Made by a program: the position numbers and the translations under genes. A DNA stretch of 64,000 bases. Source: Flagellimonas sp. CMM7. Lineage in GTDB: Bacteria; Bacteroidota; Bacteroidia; Flavobacteriales; Flavobacteriaceae. The stretch is from NCBI RefSeq assembly GCF_021390195.1, contig NZ_CP090003.1:4175501-4239500 (forward strand), read 5' to 3'. Shown here piece by piece: positions 36,124 through 45,052 of the stretch (its first letter is position 1; every line of letters starts with the position of its first letter). The notes beneath the pieces are model-generated. The model was not told the DNA's origin, made no database searches, and worked only from the letters and a program-made list of their open reading frames with translations.

Positions 36124-37152
36124 CTATTGCCCTAAAGTCTTCAACACTTTCAAGAAATGTGCGTGCATTTCTTGGGTATAATCCAAGTGGGTTACAATAC
36201 GCAGTTTTCCTTGCCCCATACCAATAATGGAGATATGGTTTTCTTCCAGTTTACCCAGAAAGGTTTCTGCGGATATTTTTGTCTCATCTAACTCAAAAAT
36301 GATGATATTGGTCTCAATTGGCTCCACTTTTTTAATACATTCCATCGCTTCCAACACCTTGCCTATTTCTTTTGCCTTTCCATGGTCTTCGCGAAGCCTA
36401 TCTATATGGTTATCCAAAGCATAAATTCCAGCAGCAGCCAAAAAACCAGATTGTCGCATGCCGCCTCCCAACACCTTTCTTACGCGTAGGGCATTGTCAA
36501 TAAATTCTTTACTTCCAAGCAGTACCGAACCTACTGGGCAACCAAGGCCTTTGCTTAAACAAACACTTATAGAGTCAAATAAGCTTCCGTATGCCTTGGC
36601 ATCCTCGTTCTTTGCTACTAATGCATTCCAAATACGAGCGCCATCTAAATGGTAGTTTAGCCCATTATCCTCACAAACTTTTTTAATCTTTTTTAGTTCT
36701 TGGAAATCCCAACAGGCTCCACCACCCTTGTTTGTTGTATTTTCAATACAAACTAAAGAGGTTAAAGGACTATGATAGAAATCTGGAGGGTTTATGGATT
36801 GCTCCACTTGATCAACCGTCATCATTCCTCTAGCACCATCCACTAACCTACAGGACACTCCACTATTAAAACTGACCCCTCCCCCTTCATAATTATATAC
36901 ATGGGCATATTTATCACAGATTAACTGTTCTCCCGGTTGGGTATGTAGTTTAATAGCAGCTTGATTGGCCATGGTACCACTTGGAAAAAATAATGCAGCT
37001 TCCATTCCAAAAAAATCAGCTACTTTTTCTTCCAGTGCATTTACACTTGGGTCATTTTTAAAAACATCATCTCCTACTTTGGCAGTCATCATGGCATTCA
37101 ACATACCAGGGGTCGGTACGGTGACCGTATCACTTATTAAGTTGATTTTCAT
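36124..37152 (-). CDS. Threonine aldolase, low-specificity type
   Basis: 342 aa fold-type I PLP enzyme. NLISDTVTVPTPGMLNAMMTAKVGDDVF is the typical opening; HLDGARIWNA binds PLP; Schiff-base Lys201 in VCLSKGLGCPVGSVL. It splits threonine or allo-threonine to glycine and acetaldehyde. Complete, cytosolic; the stop is 2 bp from the convergent ybaB-type stop. Confidence 0.93.
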   Translation of the reverse strand: MKINLISDTVTVPTPGMLNAMMTAKVGDDVFKNDPSVNALEEKVADFFGMEAALFFPSGTMANQAAIKLHTQPGEQLICDKYAHVYNYEGGGVSFNSGVSCRLVDGARGMMTVDQVEQSINPPDFYHSPLTSLVCIENTTNKGGGACWDFQELKKIKKVCEDNGLNYHLDGARIWNALVAKNEDAKAYGSLFDSISVCLSKGLGCPVGSVLLGSKEFIDNALRVRKVLGGGMRQSGFLAAAGIYALDNHIDRLREDHGKAKEIGKVLEAMECIKKVEPIETNIIIFELDETKISAETFLGKLEENHISIIGMGQGKLRIVTHLDYTQEMHAHFLKVLKTLGQ

Positions 37153-37165
37153 TTACGATTGGAAA

Positions 37166-39568
37166 TTAATTCATACAATCCATTCCTATAGGTGATCCAT
37201 CCGGAATTTTAGGAACTGGAATAACTTTAAATGCAGAAGGTTTGCTTAGAAAAGCATCTATTCTTCTAACCATTTCCGAAGAAATAGCGTTTTTCCCATT
37301 GACCAAAAGCGAGCTTCTCAATACTTTTAATCCTTCATTGGCAATTGCATTTACCTGAGGGTGTACTTCCTTATGCGCTGCTAGATTCATAATATGGTAC
37401 AGTACCCTGAAATTAATAGTTTGCTGCACTTCGTTTAAATAAGCATCTTTATGGTTTTCCTCTATAGTGTTTTCAACTAATTTGCTTAAAACACTCTCTA
37501 GTCCAAGTTGGTCCTTATCCATGCTCTTCTGCTGTATCAATCTAGAAGCACGCTCTGGGTGCAATAGTAACCCTAAGGTCATATCAGCAGAAGTTTCCGC
37601 AGCAGATAAAGCATCGAAACTAATTCCTGTCCTACCTTTAAAGGATTCTCTGGAACGACCATAACCTATAGCTCTAGGTGGGAACAAATTTAATTTCTCT
37701 TTCGGAATGGCCACTTCTTCAGCGTTTAAAGTCCTTAGAATAGATTTTAAGGCATTTTCTTGGGTTGCTTCACTAATTGAATAAACGGTACGTTGTCCGT
37801 CTCCTTTTATGGAGTAATTATAATCCAATCCCCCAATCAATTTTGAAACGGCCTCTGTTTGATATCTATGAAAAAAATACAAGGGAGCAAAAACATCCTC
37901 GAGCACTGAGTTTGGTTCTCCTGTGCGCACATTATCAATGGAGAAGTTATCTATAGCTGTCTTTCTAATCTTTAATACGCTTTCCAATTCTTGAGATGCA
38001 TTCCTACCATTATCCCATAAATGTGCCAAGGCATGTGCTCCACCCTGCGGGCGCGCGTCTTGATCAGATATATAGCGTAGTCCGTCTGTTTGCGCTTTTT
38101 TCAAAATAGCATTTAAGCCCTCTTTTTCATTTGTACCGCTTGGGAAATCTGAATATGAGTAAGCAACAGTTACTTTATCCCAAACGCCTATGCCAGTATC
38201 GTACGCATTGGAGAAATCAATAGTATTTCCATTAAGTTCAAATTGTGGGTGTGGATAATCCATTACTGAGGCCCTACCATTTGTACTTGCCGCAAAATTG
38301 TGGGCAAAACCAAGAGTGTGTCCTATTTCATGTGCGGAAAGCTGACGAATCCTTGCCAACGCCATTTCTAACATGGGCTGGTAATTATCATCTCGTTCAG
38401 CAAAAGGCTTATTCATTAACGCTTGGGCTATTAAAAAATCTTGTCGGATTCGTAAACTCCCCAGACTAACATGTCCCTTAATTATTTCACCAGTTCGTGG
38501 ATCGGTAATACTACTGCCATAACTCCATCCTCTTGTAGAACGGTGCACCCATTGAATCACATTGTACCTGACATCCATTGGGTCGGCATCGTCTGGCAAA
38601 ACTTTAAGTTGAAACGCATCCTTATAACCGATAGCTTCAAAAGCTTGGTTCCACCATCTACCACCATCCAGTAAAGCAGAACGAACGGGCTCTGGGGTTC
38701 CATTATCCAAATAATAAACAATAGGTTCAACCGCTTCACTTGTGGCAGCGCCCGGATTCTTTTTCTCTAAACGGTGTCTTGTTACAAAACGCTTTAATAT
38801 TGGTTCTTGAACCGGAGTTGCATAATCATAATATGAAAATGGATAGGAACCACAACGCGGGTCAAATGCTCTTTTTTTGTAATCATCATCCGGTAATTCG
38901 ATTAACGAATGATGTTGCGCCACGGTTACCAAACTAGCATTTGGTGTAACGGAACGAATATTATTTCCCTCAGGAGTTCCACTAAAAGTTAGGGTGATAT
39001 CGAATTCCACATTTTTAGGGAAAGCTTTCGTCCTTTCAAAAGCCCAAGCGCTTTTAGATTTATCCAAACTATAAGAGCCTTGTTTTGTTTGCTTTAACCT
39101 AGCTGAAACGCCATGGGCATCACGCATTAAAAAATCGGTGACATCTATTAAATACTTTCCTTTGGATTCCTCTTCAATCTTAAATCCATGTAGTACAGAC
39201 TTTGCAAACGCTTGTTGCACTGACTTACGTTCAAGTTCATTATTCGTGAGCGCTCTAAATTTTAAATTGGGCTGAATCAAAAGCAATTTAGCACCTGCTT
39301 TCTTAAAGTAAACCACTTGCTCATTTCCCAATTGGCCCCTATCCAAACCTATATCATTACTGCCAATCCCACTGCTTAATGAGTACACGTACAAGAATTC
39401 CTTTTCCAGCTCATCCACCTCTAAGAAAATCTTATCAGAAGTATCATCATAATAAAAATTGAAGTAGCCATTGAACATTTGATAGTCCTTGATTTTATCA
39501 AAACTCTGGGCATTTAAAAAGGTGGCCGTGAAGACAATGGGCAAAACGTAAAAAAAGTATTTTTTCAT
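37166..39568 (-). CDS. Exported zinc metalloprotease (DUF5117/DUF5118 type)
   Basis: 800 aa from ATG 39568, where the signal peptide starts (MKKYFFYVLPIVFTATFLNAQ); the in-frame extension to 39613 adds 15 residues and is unlikely. The zinc motif SAHEIGHTLGFAHNFA places ligands at His413, His417 and His423 with Glu414 catalytic, the metzincin form. N-terminal DUF5118/5117-type region with YSLSSGIGSNDIGLDRGQLG. Large Bacteroidota peptidases of this kind act in the periplasm; substrate unknown. Confidence 0.9.
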   Translation of the reverse strand: MKKYFFYVLPIVFTATFLNAQSFDKIKDYQMFNGYFNFYYDDTSDKIFLEVDELEKEFLYVYSLSSGIGSNDIGLDRGQLGNEQVVYFKKAGAKLLLIQPNLKFRALTNNELERKSVQQAFAKSVLHGFKIEEESKGKYLIDVTDFLMRDAHGVSARLKQTKQGSYSLDKSKSAWAFERTKAFPKNVEFDITLTFSGTPEGNNIRSVTPNASLVTVAQHHSLIELPDDDYKKRAFDPRCGSYPFSYYDYATPVQEPILKRFVTRHRLEKKNPGAATSEAVEPIVYYLDNGTPEPVRSALLDGGRWWNQAFEAIGYKDAFQLKVLPDDADPMDVRYNVIQWVHRSTRGWSYGSSITDPRTGEIIKGHVSLGSLRIRQDFLIAQALMNKPFAERDDNYQPMLEMALARIRQLSAHEIGHTLGFAHNFAASTNGRASVMDYPHPQFELNGNTIDFSNAYDTGIGVWDKVTVAYSYSDFPSGTNEKEGLNAILKKAQTDGLRYISDQDARPQGGAHALAHLWDNGRNASQELESVLKIRKTAIDNFSIDNVRTGEPNSVLEDVFAPLYFFHRYQTEAVSKLIGGLDYNYSIKGDGQRTVYSISEATQENALKSILRTLNAEEVAIPKEKLNLFPPRAIGYGRSRESFKGRTGISFDALSAAETSADMTLGLLLHPERASRLIQQKSMDKDQLGLESVLSKLVENTIEENHKDAYLNEVQQTINFRVLYHIMNLAAHKEVHPQVNAIANEGLKVLRSSLLVNGKNAISSEMVRRIDAFLSKPSAFKVIPVPKIPDGSPIGMDCMN

Positions 39569-39650
39569 ATCAGAATAGTTGTAGCTAAAATTATATAAAT
39601 TTCGTTGCTCCACAGCATTGAAATACTATTTTTGCTTGAAATTTAATTTT

Positions 39651-40746
39651 ATGGTTACTACAGATCAGCAAAAAGATCTTATAGAGCGCCTTGGTGCGTT
39701 AAGGAGGTATCTTTGACATTGATGCCAAACTTATTGAAATAGAGAACGAAGAGGAGAAAACCATAGCTCCGGGATTCTGGGACAATCCACAGCAGGCCCA
39801 AGTTCAAATGCAAGTTCTTAAATCTAAAAAAAGGTGGGTTGAAGATTTCAATTCTGCCAAATCCCTTGTTGGAGATTTAGAAGTTTTAATGGAATTCCAA
39901 GACGCTGGGGAAGTTTCTGAAGAAGAAGTAAACCAACAATATGACAAAGCAATTCTTATCATTGAGAATCTGGAATTCAAGAATATGCTGTCAGATGAAG
40001 GTGATGAACTCACTGCTGTATTGCAAATAACTGCTGGTGCCGGTGGTACGGAGAGTTGTGATTGGGCAGCCATGCTCATGCGAATGTACCTTATGTGGAG
40101 TGAAAAGAACGGTTATAAGGTAAAAGAACTCAACTATCAAGAAGGAGATGTTGCCGGTATTAAAACGGTTACGTTGGAAATTGAAGGGGAATTTGCTTTT
40201 GGTTGGTTAAAAGGTGAGAATGGAGTGCACCGGTTGGTGCGTATCTCTCCCTTTGACAGTAATGCAAAACGACACACTTCCTTTGCTTCAGTATATGTAT
40301 ATCCTTTAGTGGATGATACCATTGAAATTGATGTGAACCCTGCAGATATAGAGATTACCACAGCCCGTTCTAGCGGTGCCGGTGGGCAAAATGTGAACAA
40401 AGTAGAAACTAAAGTGCAGTTAGTGCACAAACCTACAGGAATACAAATCTCATGCTCAGATTCAAGGTCTCAACACGACAACAGGGCCACTGCAATGAAA
40501 ATGCTAAAATCCCAGCTGTACGAAATAGAGCTAAGGAAAAAGCAGGAAGCAAGAGCCGAAATTGAATCCACAAAAATGAAAATTGAATGGGGTTCTCAAA
40601 TCCGTAATTACGTAATGCATCCATATAAATTGGTAAAGGATGTACGTACAAGCCATGAAACTGGTAATGTTGATGCCGTTATGGATGGAGAAATAGATTC
40701 ATTTTTAAAAGCGTTCCTTATGATGATGGGGCAACGTGAAGAATAA
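39651..40746 (+). CDS. prfB: Peptide chain release factor 2 (programmed +1 frameshift)
   Basis: 364 aa after frameshifting. Frame 1 runs from ATG 39651 for 21 codons to TGA 39714-39716; the second frame continues at 39715 (GAC) to 40746. Domain 3 carries GGQ in [11 protein letters not shown], needed for peptidyl hydrolysis, and SPF in VRISPFDSN, the RF2 stop-codon reader for UGA/UAA. A caller that ignores the shift would start at 39808 and lose about 52 residues. Divergent from the protease gene, and 15 bp before the ArsC-like gene. Confidence 0.96.
39702..39716 (+). promoter_or_regulatory. RF2 autoregulatory frameshift site
   Basis: Internal Shine-Dalgarno-like AGGAGG (39702-39707), spacer TAT, slippery CTT (39711-39713), then in-frame TGA followed by C. 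Low RF2 lets the ribosome pause at TGA and slip +1 on CTT-T, producing more RF2. Confidence 0.95.
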
Positions 40747-40761
40747 ATTTAAGATATAGAT

Positions 40762-41103
40762 ATGATTAAAATTTACCATAATCCAAGATGTAGAAAATCG
40801 CGTGAAGGTCTGGACGTTTTAGAAAAGTCTGGGAAAGATTTTGAAGTAGTTCTATACTTAGAAAATGTCCCTATACATGATGAGCTAAAAACAATAATCA
40901 AACAATTGGGTATTCCTGCCATGGAACTGGTTCGTAAAAATGAAGCCATTTGGAAAGAAAAGTATAAAGGGAAAACGCTTTCAGAAAATGAAATCATTGA
41001 TGCAATGGTTGAAAACCCTAAACTAATAGAACGTCCTATTGTTATCAATGGAAATGATGCAGTAATAGGCAGGCCTTCCGAAGAAATAAATAAAATAGTG
41101 TAA
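40762..41103 (+). CDS. ArsC/Spx/YffB-family thioredoxin-fold protein
   Basis: 113 aa. Redox Cys10 in HNPRCRKSREGL, and ERPIVINGNDAVIGRPSEEI near the end with the family's R-P-I and G-R-P substrate-side residues. ArsC members reduce arsenate with glutathione/glutaredoxin. No ars regulator or pump is nearby, so a general redox role is possible. It may be read through from prfB (15-bp gap). Confidence 0.85.
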   Translation: MIKIYHNPRCRKSREGLDVLEKSGKDFEVVLYLENVPIHDELKTIIKQLGIPAMELVRKNEAIWKEKYKGKTLSENEIIDAMVENPKLIERPIVINGNDAVIGRPSEEINKIV

Positions 41104-41115
41104 CTGCGCCAAAAA

Positions 41116-41132
41116 ATGGCAAGGGTTTTGCA
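41116..41132 (+). promoter_or_regulatory. Sigma-54-like promoter for exported Lys-tailed protein and barrel protein
   Basis: ATGGCAAG-GGTT-TTGCA: both invariant dinucleotides (GG at -24, GC at -12) are present at exact spacing, 12 or 13 of the consensus positions fit. Transcription would start near 41143, about 85 nt before ATG 41228. Confidence 0.6.
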
Positions 41133-41167
41133 TTCAAGAACATAGATAGAAATCTATTTAACATATA

Positions 41168-41187
41168 TTTAACCAAACTAGGTTAAA
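41168..41187. repeat. Inverted repeat in the leader
   Basis: TTTAACC and GGTTAAA, perfect 7-bp arms with a 6-base loop (AAACTA), inside the predicted leader of the sigma-54-type transcript. Could be an operator or leader hairpin. Confidence 0.4.
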
Positions 41188-41227
41188 CCTTGATCTAATT
41201 TTAAAATCATACATTTTGAATACAATC

Positions 41228-41704
41228 ATGAAAAACACACAGACCATCATTTTATTCACGCTCTTAATAGGACTATTTTCAATGCCAACTTTAGAGGCTC
41301 AATATGGAAATAGATATGGAAATAATGGGTATGGCAGAAGACAAAGTACGTTGCCTCAAGCCCAAGAAACACCTAAAAAGGAAGATCCACTTACAGCAGA
41401 AGAACTTGTTGATGAGCGTATGCCCTCTATAACGGAGTCCATAGGATTAAACCCATTTGAAGAGGCAGTAGTGAGGACAACTTTGATAAATTCCGTTCGG
41501 AAAAGAATGGAGCTAAGAATATTGAATTTGGATCCACCCAAAATGCAAGAAGAATTGCAAAAAATAGTGGCCAACCAGAATGAAGAGTTAAAATCTGGCT
41601 TACCAGAGGATAAGTTCGATGCATTCCAAGAGCTTCAAGAGAATAGGTTCAATACCAAAAAGACTAAAAAGAAGAAAAAGAAAAAGAAGAAATCCAAAGA
41701 ATGA
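41228..41704 (+). CDS. Exported protein with Lys-rich tail
   Basis: 158 aa from ATG 41228 (the codon at 41216 is TTG). Signal peptide MKNTQTIILFTLLIGLFSM cut near LEAQ, a Tyr/Asn/Gly stretch (YGNRYGNNGYGRRQ), then a helical part with SITESIGLNPFEEAVVRTTLINSV, ending in KKTKKKKKKKKKSKE. No family is recognised. One base separates its stop from the next start, so it is tightly coupled to the beta-barrel gene. The tail suggests binding to a negatively charged partner, such as LPS or nucleic acid. Confidence 0.78.
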   Translation: MKNTQTIILFTLLIGLFSMPTLEAQYGNRYGNNGYGRRQSTLPQAQETPKKEDPLTAEELVDERMPSITESIGLNPFEEAVVRTTLINSVRKRMELRILNLDPPKMQEELQKIVANQNEELKSGLPEDKFDAFQELQENRFNTKKTKKKKKKKKKSKE

Positions 41705-41705
41705 T

Positions 41706-44228
41706 ATGAAGAAACTGCTACTGTCCTTTTTACTGCTGAATACAATAACAACAATTGCACAAAGACCACAAGGACAGGGCAACCGACCAGATCCAATAAA
41801 AATTACGGGAAAAGTAATAGATGCAGATACGGGTCAACCTCTAGAATATGCTACTTTAATACTCCAACGTACTAAAAGCCCAGAAAGAATAACTGGCGGC
41901 ATTGCAGATGCCCTTGGTATGTTCGAGGTAGAAACCTTTCCAGGAGTTTACAATATTCGCATAGAATATATTTCTTACACAACATACGAGGTCAAAGCGC
42001 AAGCCATAAGAACTAGTACAGATTTGGGCACTATTCAATTATCTATTGATGTAGAACAACTTGAAGATGTAGAAGTTGTGGGCGAACGTACAACAGTTGA
42101 ATTGCGTTTGGACAAGAAAGTCTATAACGTAGGAAGTGATTTAACGGTAAAAGGTGGTTCGGTAACAGATGTTCTGGACAATGTACCATCCGTGACCGTC
42201 GATGTTGAAGGCAATATAAGTTTAAGAGGTAATGAAAGTGTACGCATACTTATAAACGGTAAACCTTCTGCACTTTCTGGACTTAGCCCAGATGCATTAC
42301 AACAACTACCAGCCGAAGCCATTGAAAAAGTGGAAGTTATCACAAACCCATCCGCTCGGTACGATGCCGAAGGTACCGCAGGAATCTTAAACATTATTCT
42401 TAAACAAAGTAAAACTGCTGGATTAAATGGTTCTGTCAACGTCTTTGCCGGAAACCCAGACAATTTTGGTGGGGCATTAAGTCTAAACTTGAGAAGGGAA
42501 AACTTTAATATTTTTTCAAATACCACATACCGCTATAGAAATGCTCCCGGAAATGCGCAATTTCTTCAAGAGAATTTTAATGATGATGGCTCTACCGATA
42601 GTTTTCAAGATGAGTTTAGAGAATATCAGCGAGAACGAGATGGATTCAATACCAATTTTGGTTTTGAACTTTTCCTTTCTGAAAACAGTAGCATTACCAA
42701 TTCTTTTGTTTATCGAAAAACAAATGGTGAAAATACGGTTGATGTGGATTTTTTCAATTTTGATGCCCTTAGAAATCCTACTATCCAACGAAACAGATTT
42801 ACCCTGGAAGATGAAGAAGATGAAAATGTGCAGTATTCCTTGAATTATGAGAAGAAGTTTAAAAAGGATGGACATGTATTGACCATGGATTACCAGTATT
42901 CCAAGGGAGCAGATTTTGAAAATTCTATCATTGATGAAGTAATCCTTGGTGAGAATATCGTTTTGCCAACAGAACAGACCATCAATGACGAAAGTCAAAT
43001 TAACCAATTAGTGCAATTTGATTACGTATTACCTTTTGGTAAGGATAATCAATCACAATTTGAATTGGGATATCGGGGCACTTTCAACAATTTTAATACC
43101 GATTTTGATTTTGGCATTCTAAATGCAAACGGCACTTTAAATGTTGACCCAGACTTTAGCAATGAGCTAAACTACCGGGAATATGTTAATGCCGCATACA
43201 CACAAATAGGAACCAAATTAAAGAAATTCAGCATTCTTGGTGGTTTGCGAATGGAAGCTTCAGATATTGGAATTGAATTGGTGGAAACTGATGAAAACTC
43301 AGATAAAGATTATGTGGATTGGTTCCCCTCTTTGTTTTTGGGCTATGAATTTTCAGAAATGGAACAATTGACTATTAGTTACAGTCGTAGACTTAGAAGG
43401 CCAAGGTCTAGGTTTATCAATCCATTTCCTTCACGTTCCAGTAATACCAACCTGTTTCAAGGCAACCCAGATTTAAATCCAACGTATACCAATGCATTTG
43501 ATTTTGGTTATTTAAAAAGATGGGATAAGCTAACCTTTACCACCTCTGCCTACTATAACCGTTCAACAGGGGTGTTTCAATTTATTACACAGGAAACCGG
43601 AAATTTTGTGGAAATCGAAAACCCCAATAATCCCCTAGAACCCATTTTAGTGCCCATACAAGTTAGAACCCCAATTAATTTGGCAACTGACACACGTTAT
43701 GGTGGGGAGTTGACAACCACTTATACCCCAAAGAAAAATTGGCGATTTACGTGGAACCTAAATCTTTTTCAACAACAATTAAGAGGGGATTTCTCGTTCA
43801 TTGATTTTCAAAATGAAGAAGTAATACAAAATTTTGATGCCGATAACTTTACCTGGTTTACGCGTTTAAGCGCTAAACTGCCACTACCTGGAGCGATCGA
43901 TTTTCAATCCAATCTTTTTTATAGGGGAAGACGTATTGATGCCCAAAATGTAAATAAAGGAATACTATCCACAAATTTGGCGTTCAGCAAAGATGTTATA
44001 AAGGATAAAGCTACACTTTCTTTAAATGTTAGCGACCTATTTAATTCTAGGAAGAGAAGAACGGAAACTAGAACGGAAAATGTTTTTACGGAGAGTGAGT
44101 TTCAATTTCGTGAACGACAAATTACATTATCATTTTTATACCGATTTAACCAACCTCAGAACGAAAGAAACGGAAGGGACCGAGGAAATGGAGGGAACGG
44201 CGATGATGAAATAGAATTTGACGGATAA
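41706..44228 (+). CDS. TonB-dependent-receptor-like outer-membrane beta-barrel protein
   Basis: 840 aa from ATG 41706; an in-frame upstream codon would add 29 residues copied from the previous gene's Lys-tail region. Signal MKKLLLSFLLLNTITTIAQ; a CarboxypepD_reg-like domain (KITGKVIDADTGQPLEYATLI); a plug-like domain with VLDNVPSVTVDVEGNISLRGNESVRILINGKP and ITNPSARYDAEGTAGILNIILK; then a long barrel ending ITLSFLYRF. This is the OMP_b-brl_3 type. The C-terminal 25 residues are Gly/Asn/Asp-rich. Likely co-transcribed from the sigma-54-type promoter. Confidence 0.88.
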   Translation: MKKLLLSFLLLNTITTIAQRPQGQGNRPDPIKITGKVIDADTGQPLEYATLILQRTKSPERITGGIADALGMFEVETFPGVYNIRIEYISYTTYEVKAQAIRTSTDLGTIQLSIDVEQLEDVEVVGERTTVELRLDKKVYNVGSDLTVKGGSVTDVLDNVPSVTVDVEGNISLRGNESVRILINGKPSALSGLSPDALQQLPAEAIEKVEVITNPSARYDAEGTAGILNIILKQSKTAGLNGSVNVFAGNPDNFGGALSLNLRRENFNIFSNTTYRYRNAPGNAQFLQENFNDDGSTDSFQDEFREYQRERDGFNTNFGFELFLSENSSITNSFVYRKTNGENTVDVDFFNFDALRNPTIQRNRFTLEDEEDENVQYSLNYEKKFKKDGHVLTMDYQYSKGADFENSIIDEVILGENIVLPTEQTINDESQINQLVQFDYVLPFGKDNQSQFELGYRGTFNNFNTDFDFGILNANGTLNVDPDFSNELNYREYVNAAYTQIGTKLKKFSILGGLRMEASDIGIELVETDENSDKDYVDWFPSLFLGYEFSEMEQLTISYSRRLRRPRSRFINPFPSRSSNTNLFQGNPDLNPTYTNAFDFGYLKRWDKLTFTTSAYYNRSTGVFQFITQETGNFVEIENPNNPLEPILVPIQVRTPINLATDTRYGGELTTTYTPKKNWRFTWNLNLFQQQLRGDFSFIDFQNEEVIQNFDADNFTWFTRLSAKLPLPGAIDFQSNLFYRGRRIDAQNVNKGILSTNLAFSKDVIKDKATLSLNVSDLFNSRKRRTETRTENVFTESEFQFRERQITLSFLYRFNQPQNERNGRDRGNGGNGDDEIEFDG

Positions 44229-44229
44229 C

Positions 44230-44257
44230 AAAAAAGAGGCTAAAAGCCTCTTTTTTT
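44230..44257. terminator. Bidirectional terminator
   Basis: AAAAAAGAGGC (44230-44240), loop TAAAA, GCCTCTTTTTT (44246-44256). It closes the barrel gene on the plus strand and the 57-aa gene on the minus strand. Confidence 0.85.
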
Positions 44258-44429
44258 ATTCATTTCGCTTGGCCTTTTTAGCCTCGCGTTTTTCTTTGTA
44301 CATTTCTATCAAGTTGCCGAACAACCAGTAAGGCACTACAAAAGTCAATAAGAAAATCATTAACCAAAAACCGATGGTCAGAATGGTTAAAAAAGCTAAA
44401 AAACCTAAATACTGGTCAAAATCAAACAT
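44256..44429 (-). CDS. 57-aa membrane protein
   Basis: ATG 44429 to TAA 44256. Sequence pattern: MFDFDQYLGF, a TM region LAFLTILTIGFWLMIFLLTF VVPYWLF, then a basic amphipathic end (IEMYKEKREAKKAKRNE). One or two TM passes. An AAAGGAAAAA stretch lies just ahead of the start. No family is known to me. Confidence 0.65.
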   Translation of the reverse strand: MFDFDQYLGFLAFLTILTIGFWLMIFLLTFVVPYWLFGNLIEMYKEKREAKKAKRNE

Positions 44430-44512
44430 TACTTTTTCCTTTTGTTTAACAAAGATACTTTGAATTGCTATAAAAAAACAAGTCTCTGGTTAAAAAAAGT
44501 TTGGTTCCTTTT

Positions 44513-44800
44513 TTATTCCATTAAAAATTTGAGTTCCTCACAAGTTATACTCGGAACAAATTCTATTATTTCATAATCTGCCAGTTCATTTTTCTTGAAA
44601 GGGTCTTTTTCAATAATTTTTTTCAGCTCCAACCCATTTCCAACATTGGACAGTATTATTCCGCCAGTCCTTGGGATTTTCCGACCAGAAGCTAGAAAAT
44701 TTCCCAATGCGTATTGCTCATTCAGAAATTCAATATGCTCGTTTAAAAATTGATCCACTTTTTCCAGTTCAGTTTTGTAGGTGAGATTTATAATAAACAT
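44513..44800 (-). CDS. YciI-like protein
   Basis: 95 aa ferredoxin-like alpha+beta fold: MFIINLTYKTELEKVDQFLNEHIEFLNEQY, ILSNVGNGLELKKIIEKDPF, and DYEIIEFVPS. The conserved His in NEHIEF and Asp in EKDPF match YciI, whose members include a dehydrochlorinase; most are unknown. Confidence 0.85.
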   Translation of the reverse strand: MFIINLTYKTELEKVDQFLNEHIEFLNEQYALGNFLASGRKIPRTGGIILSNVGNGLELKKIIEKDPFKKNELADYEIIEFVPSITCEELKFLME

Positions 44801-44997
44801 GTGTGTTTTTTAATTTGTTGATTTTTTTTCAGGATTACCATTAACAAAAGAGCTACAGTCTAAATGGCGGTGGATTTTTCTTTTGTTGAATCGAAGGTAC
44901 ACAAAAACCAAAAGAACAATGGTGGCTGCTTATTCAATATAGGAAGGTTGTCTTTTTTCTATAAAACATGTAAGATTACATGAGTTAGCACTTAATC

Positions 44998-45025
44998 TAA
45001 CCAGACCTATTTGTTGGGCTGGTTA
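44998..45025. repeat. Inverted repeat in the 252-bp gap 44801-45052
   Basis: TAACCAG-a-CC and GG-g-CTGGTTA arms with an 8-base loop. CATGTAA/TTACATG (44967-44982) forms another short hairpin next to it. This gap otherwise holds no gene. It lies just 3' of the membrane-protein gene at 45053, as an attC would in a gene cassette, but it is shorter than usual attC sites. Confidence 0.4.
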
Positions 45026-45052
45026 CTTATAGCCGTTGTTACCTTCTGGCTT

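Noticed and set aside
39651-39808. Apparent stop codon TGA at 39714 in prfB taken as a broken gene
   Set aside because: The stop is part of the classic RF2 frameshift signal; the gene is intact.
42516-43007. Long minus-strand frame inside the barrel gene
   Set aside because: It lies wholly opposite a well-supported coding sequence, has low-complexity Ile/Lys-rich content and no homology signal; a shadow frame.
44998-45025. Second hairpin as a definite attC site
   Set aside because: Too short and lacking clear R and L boxes; kept only as an inverted repeat.
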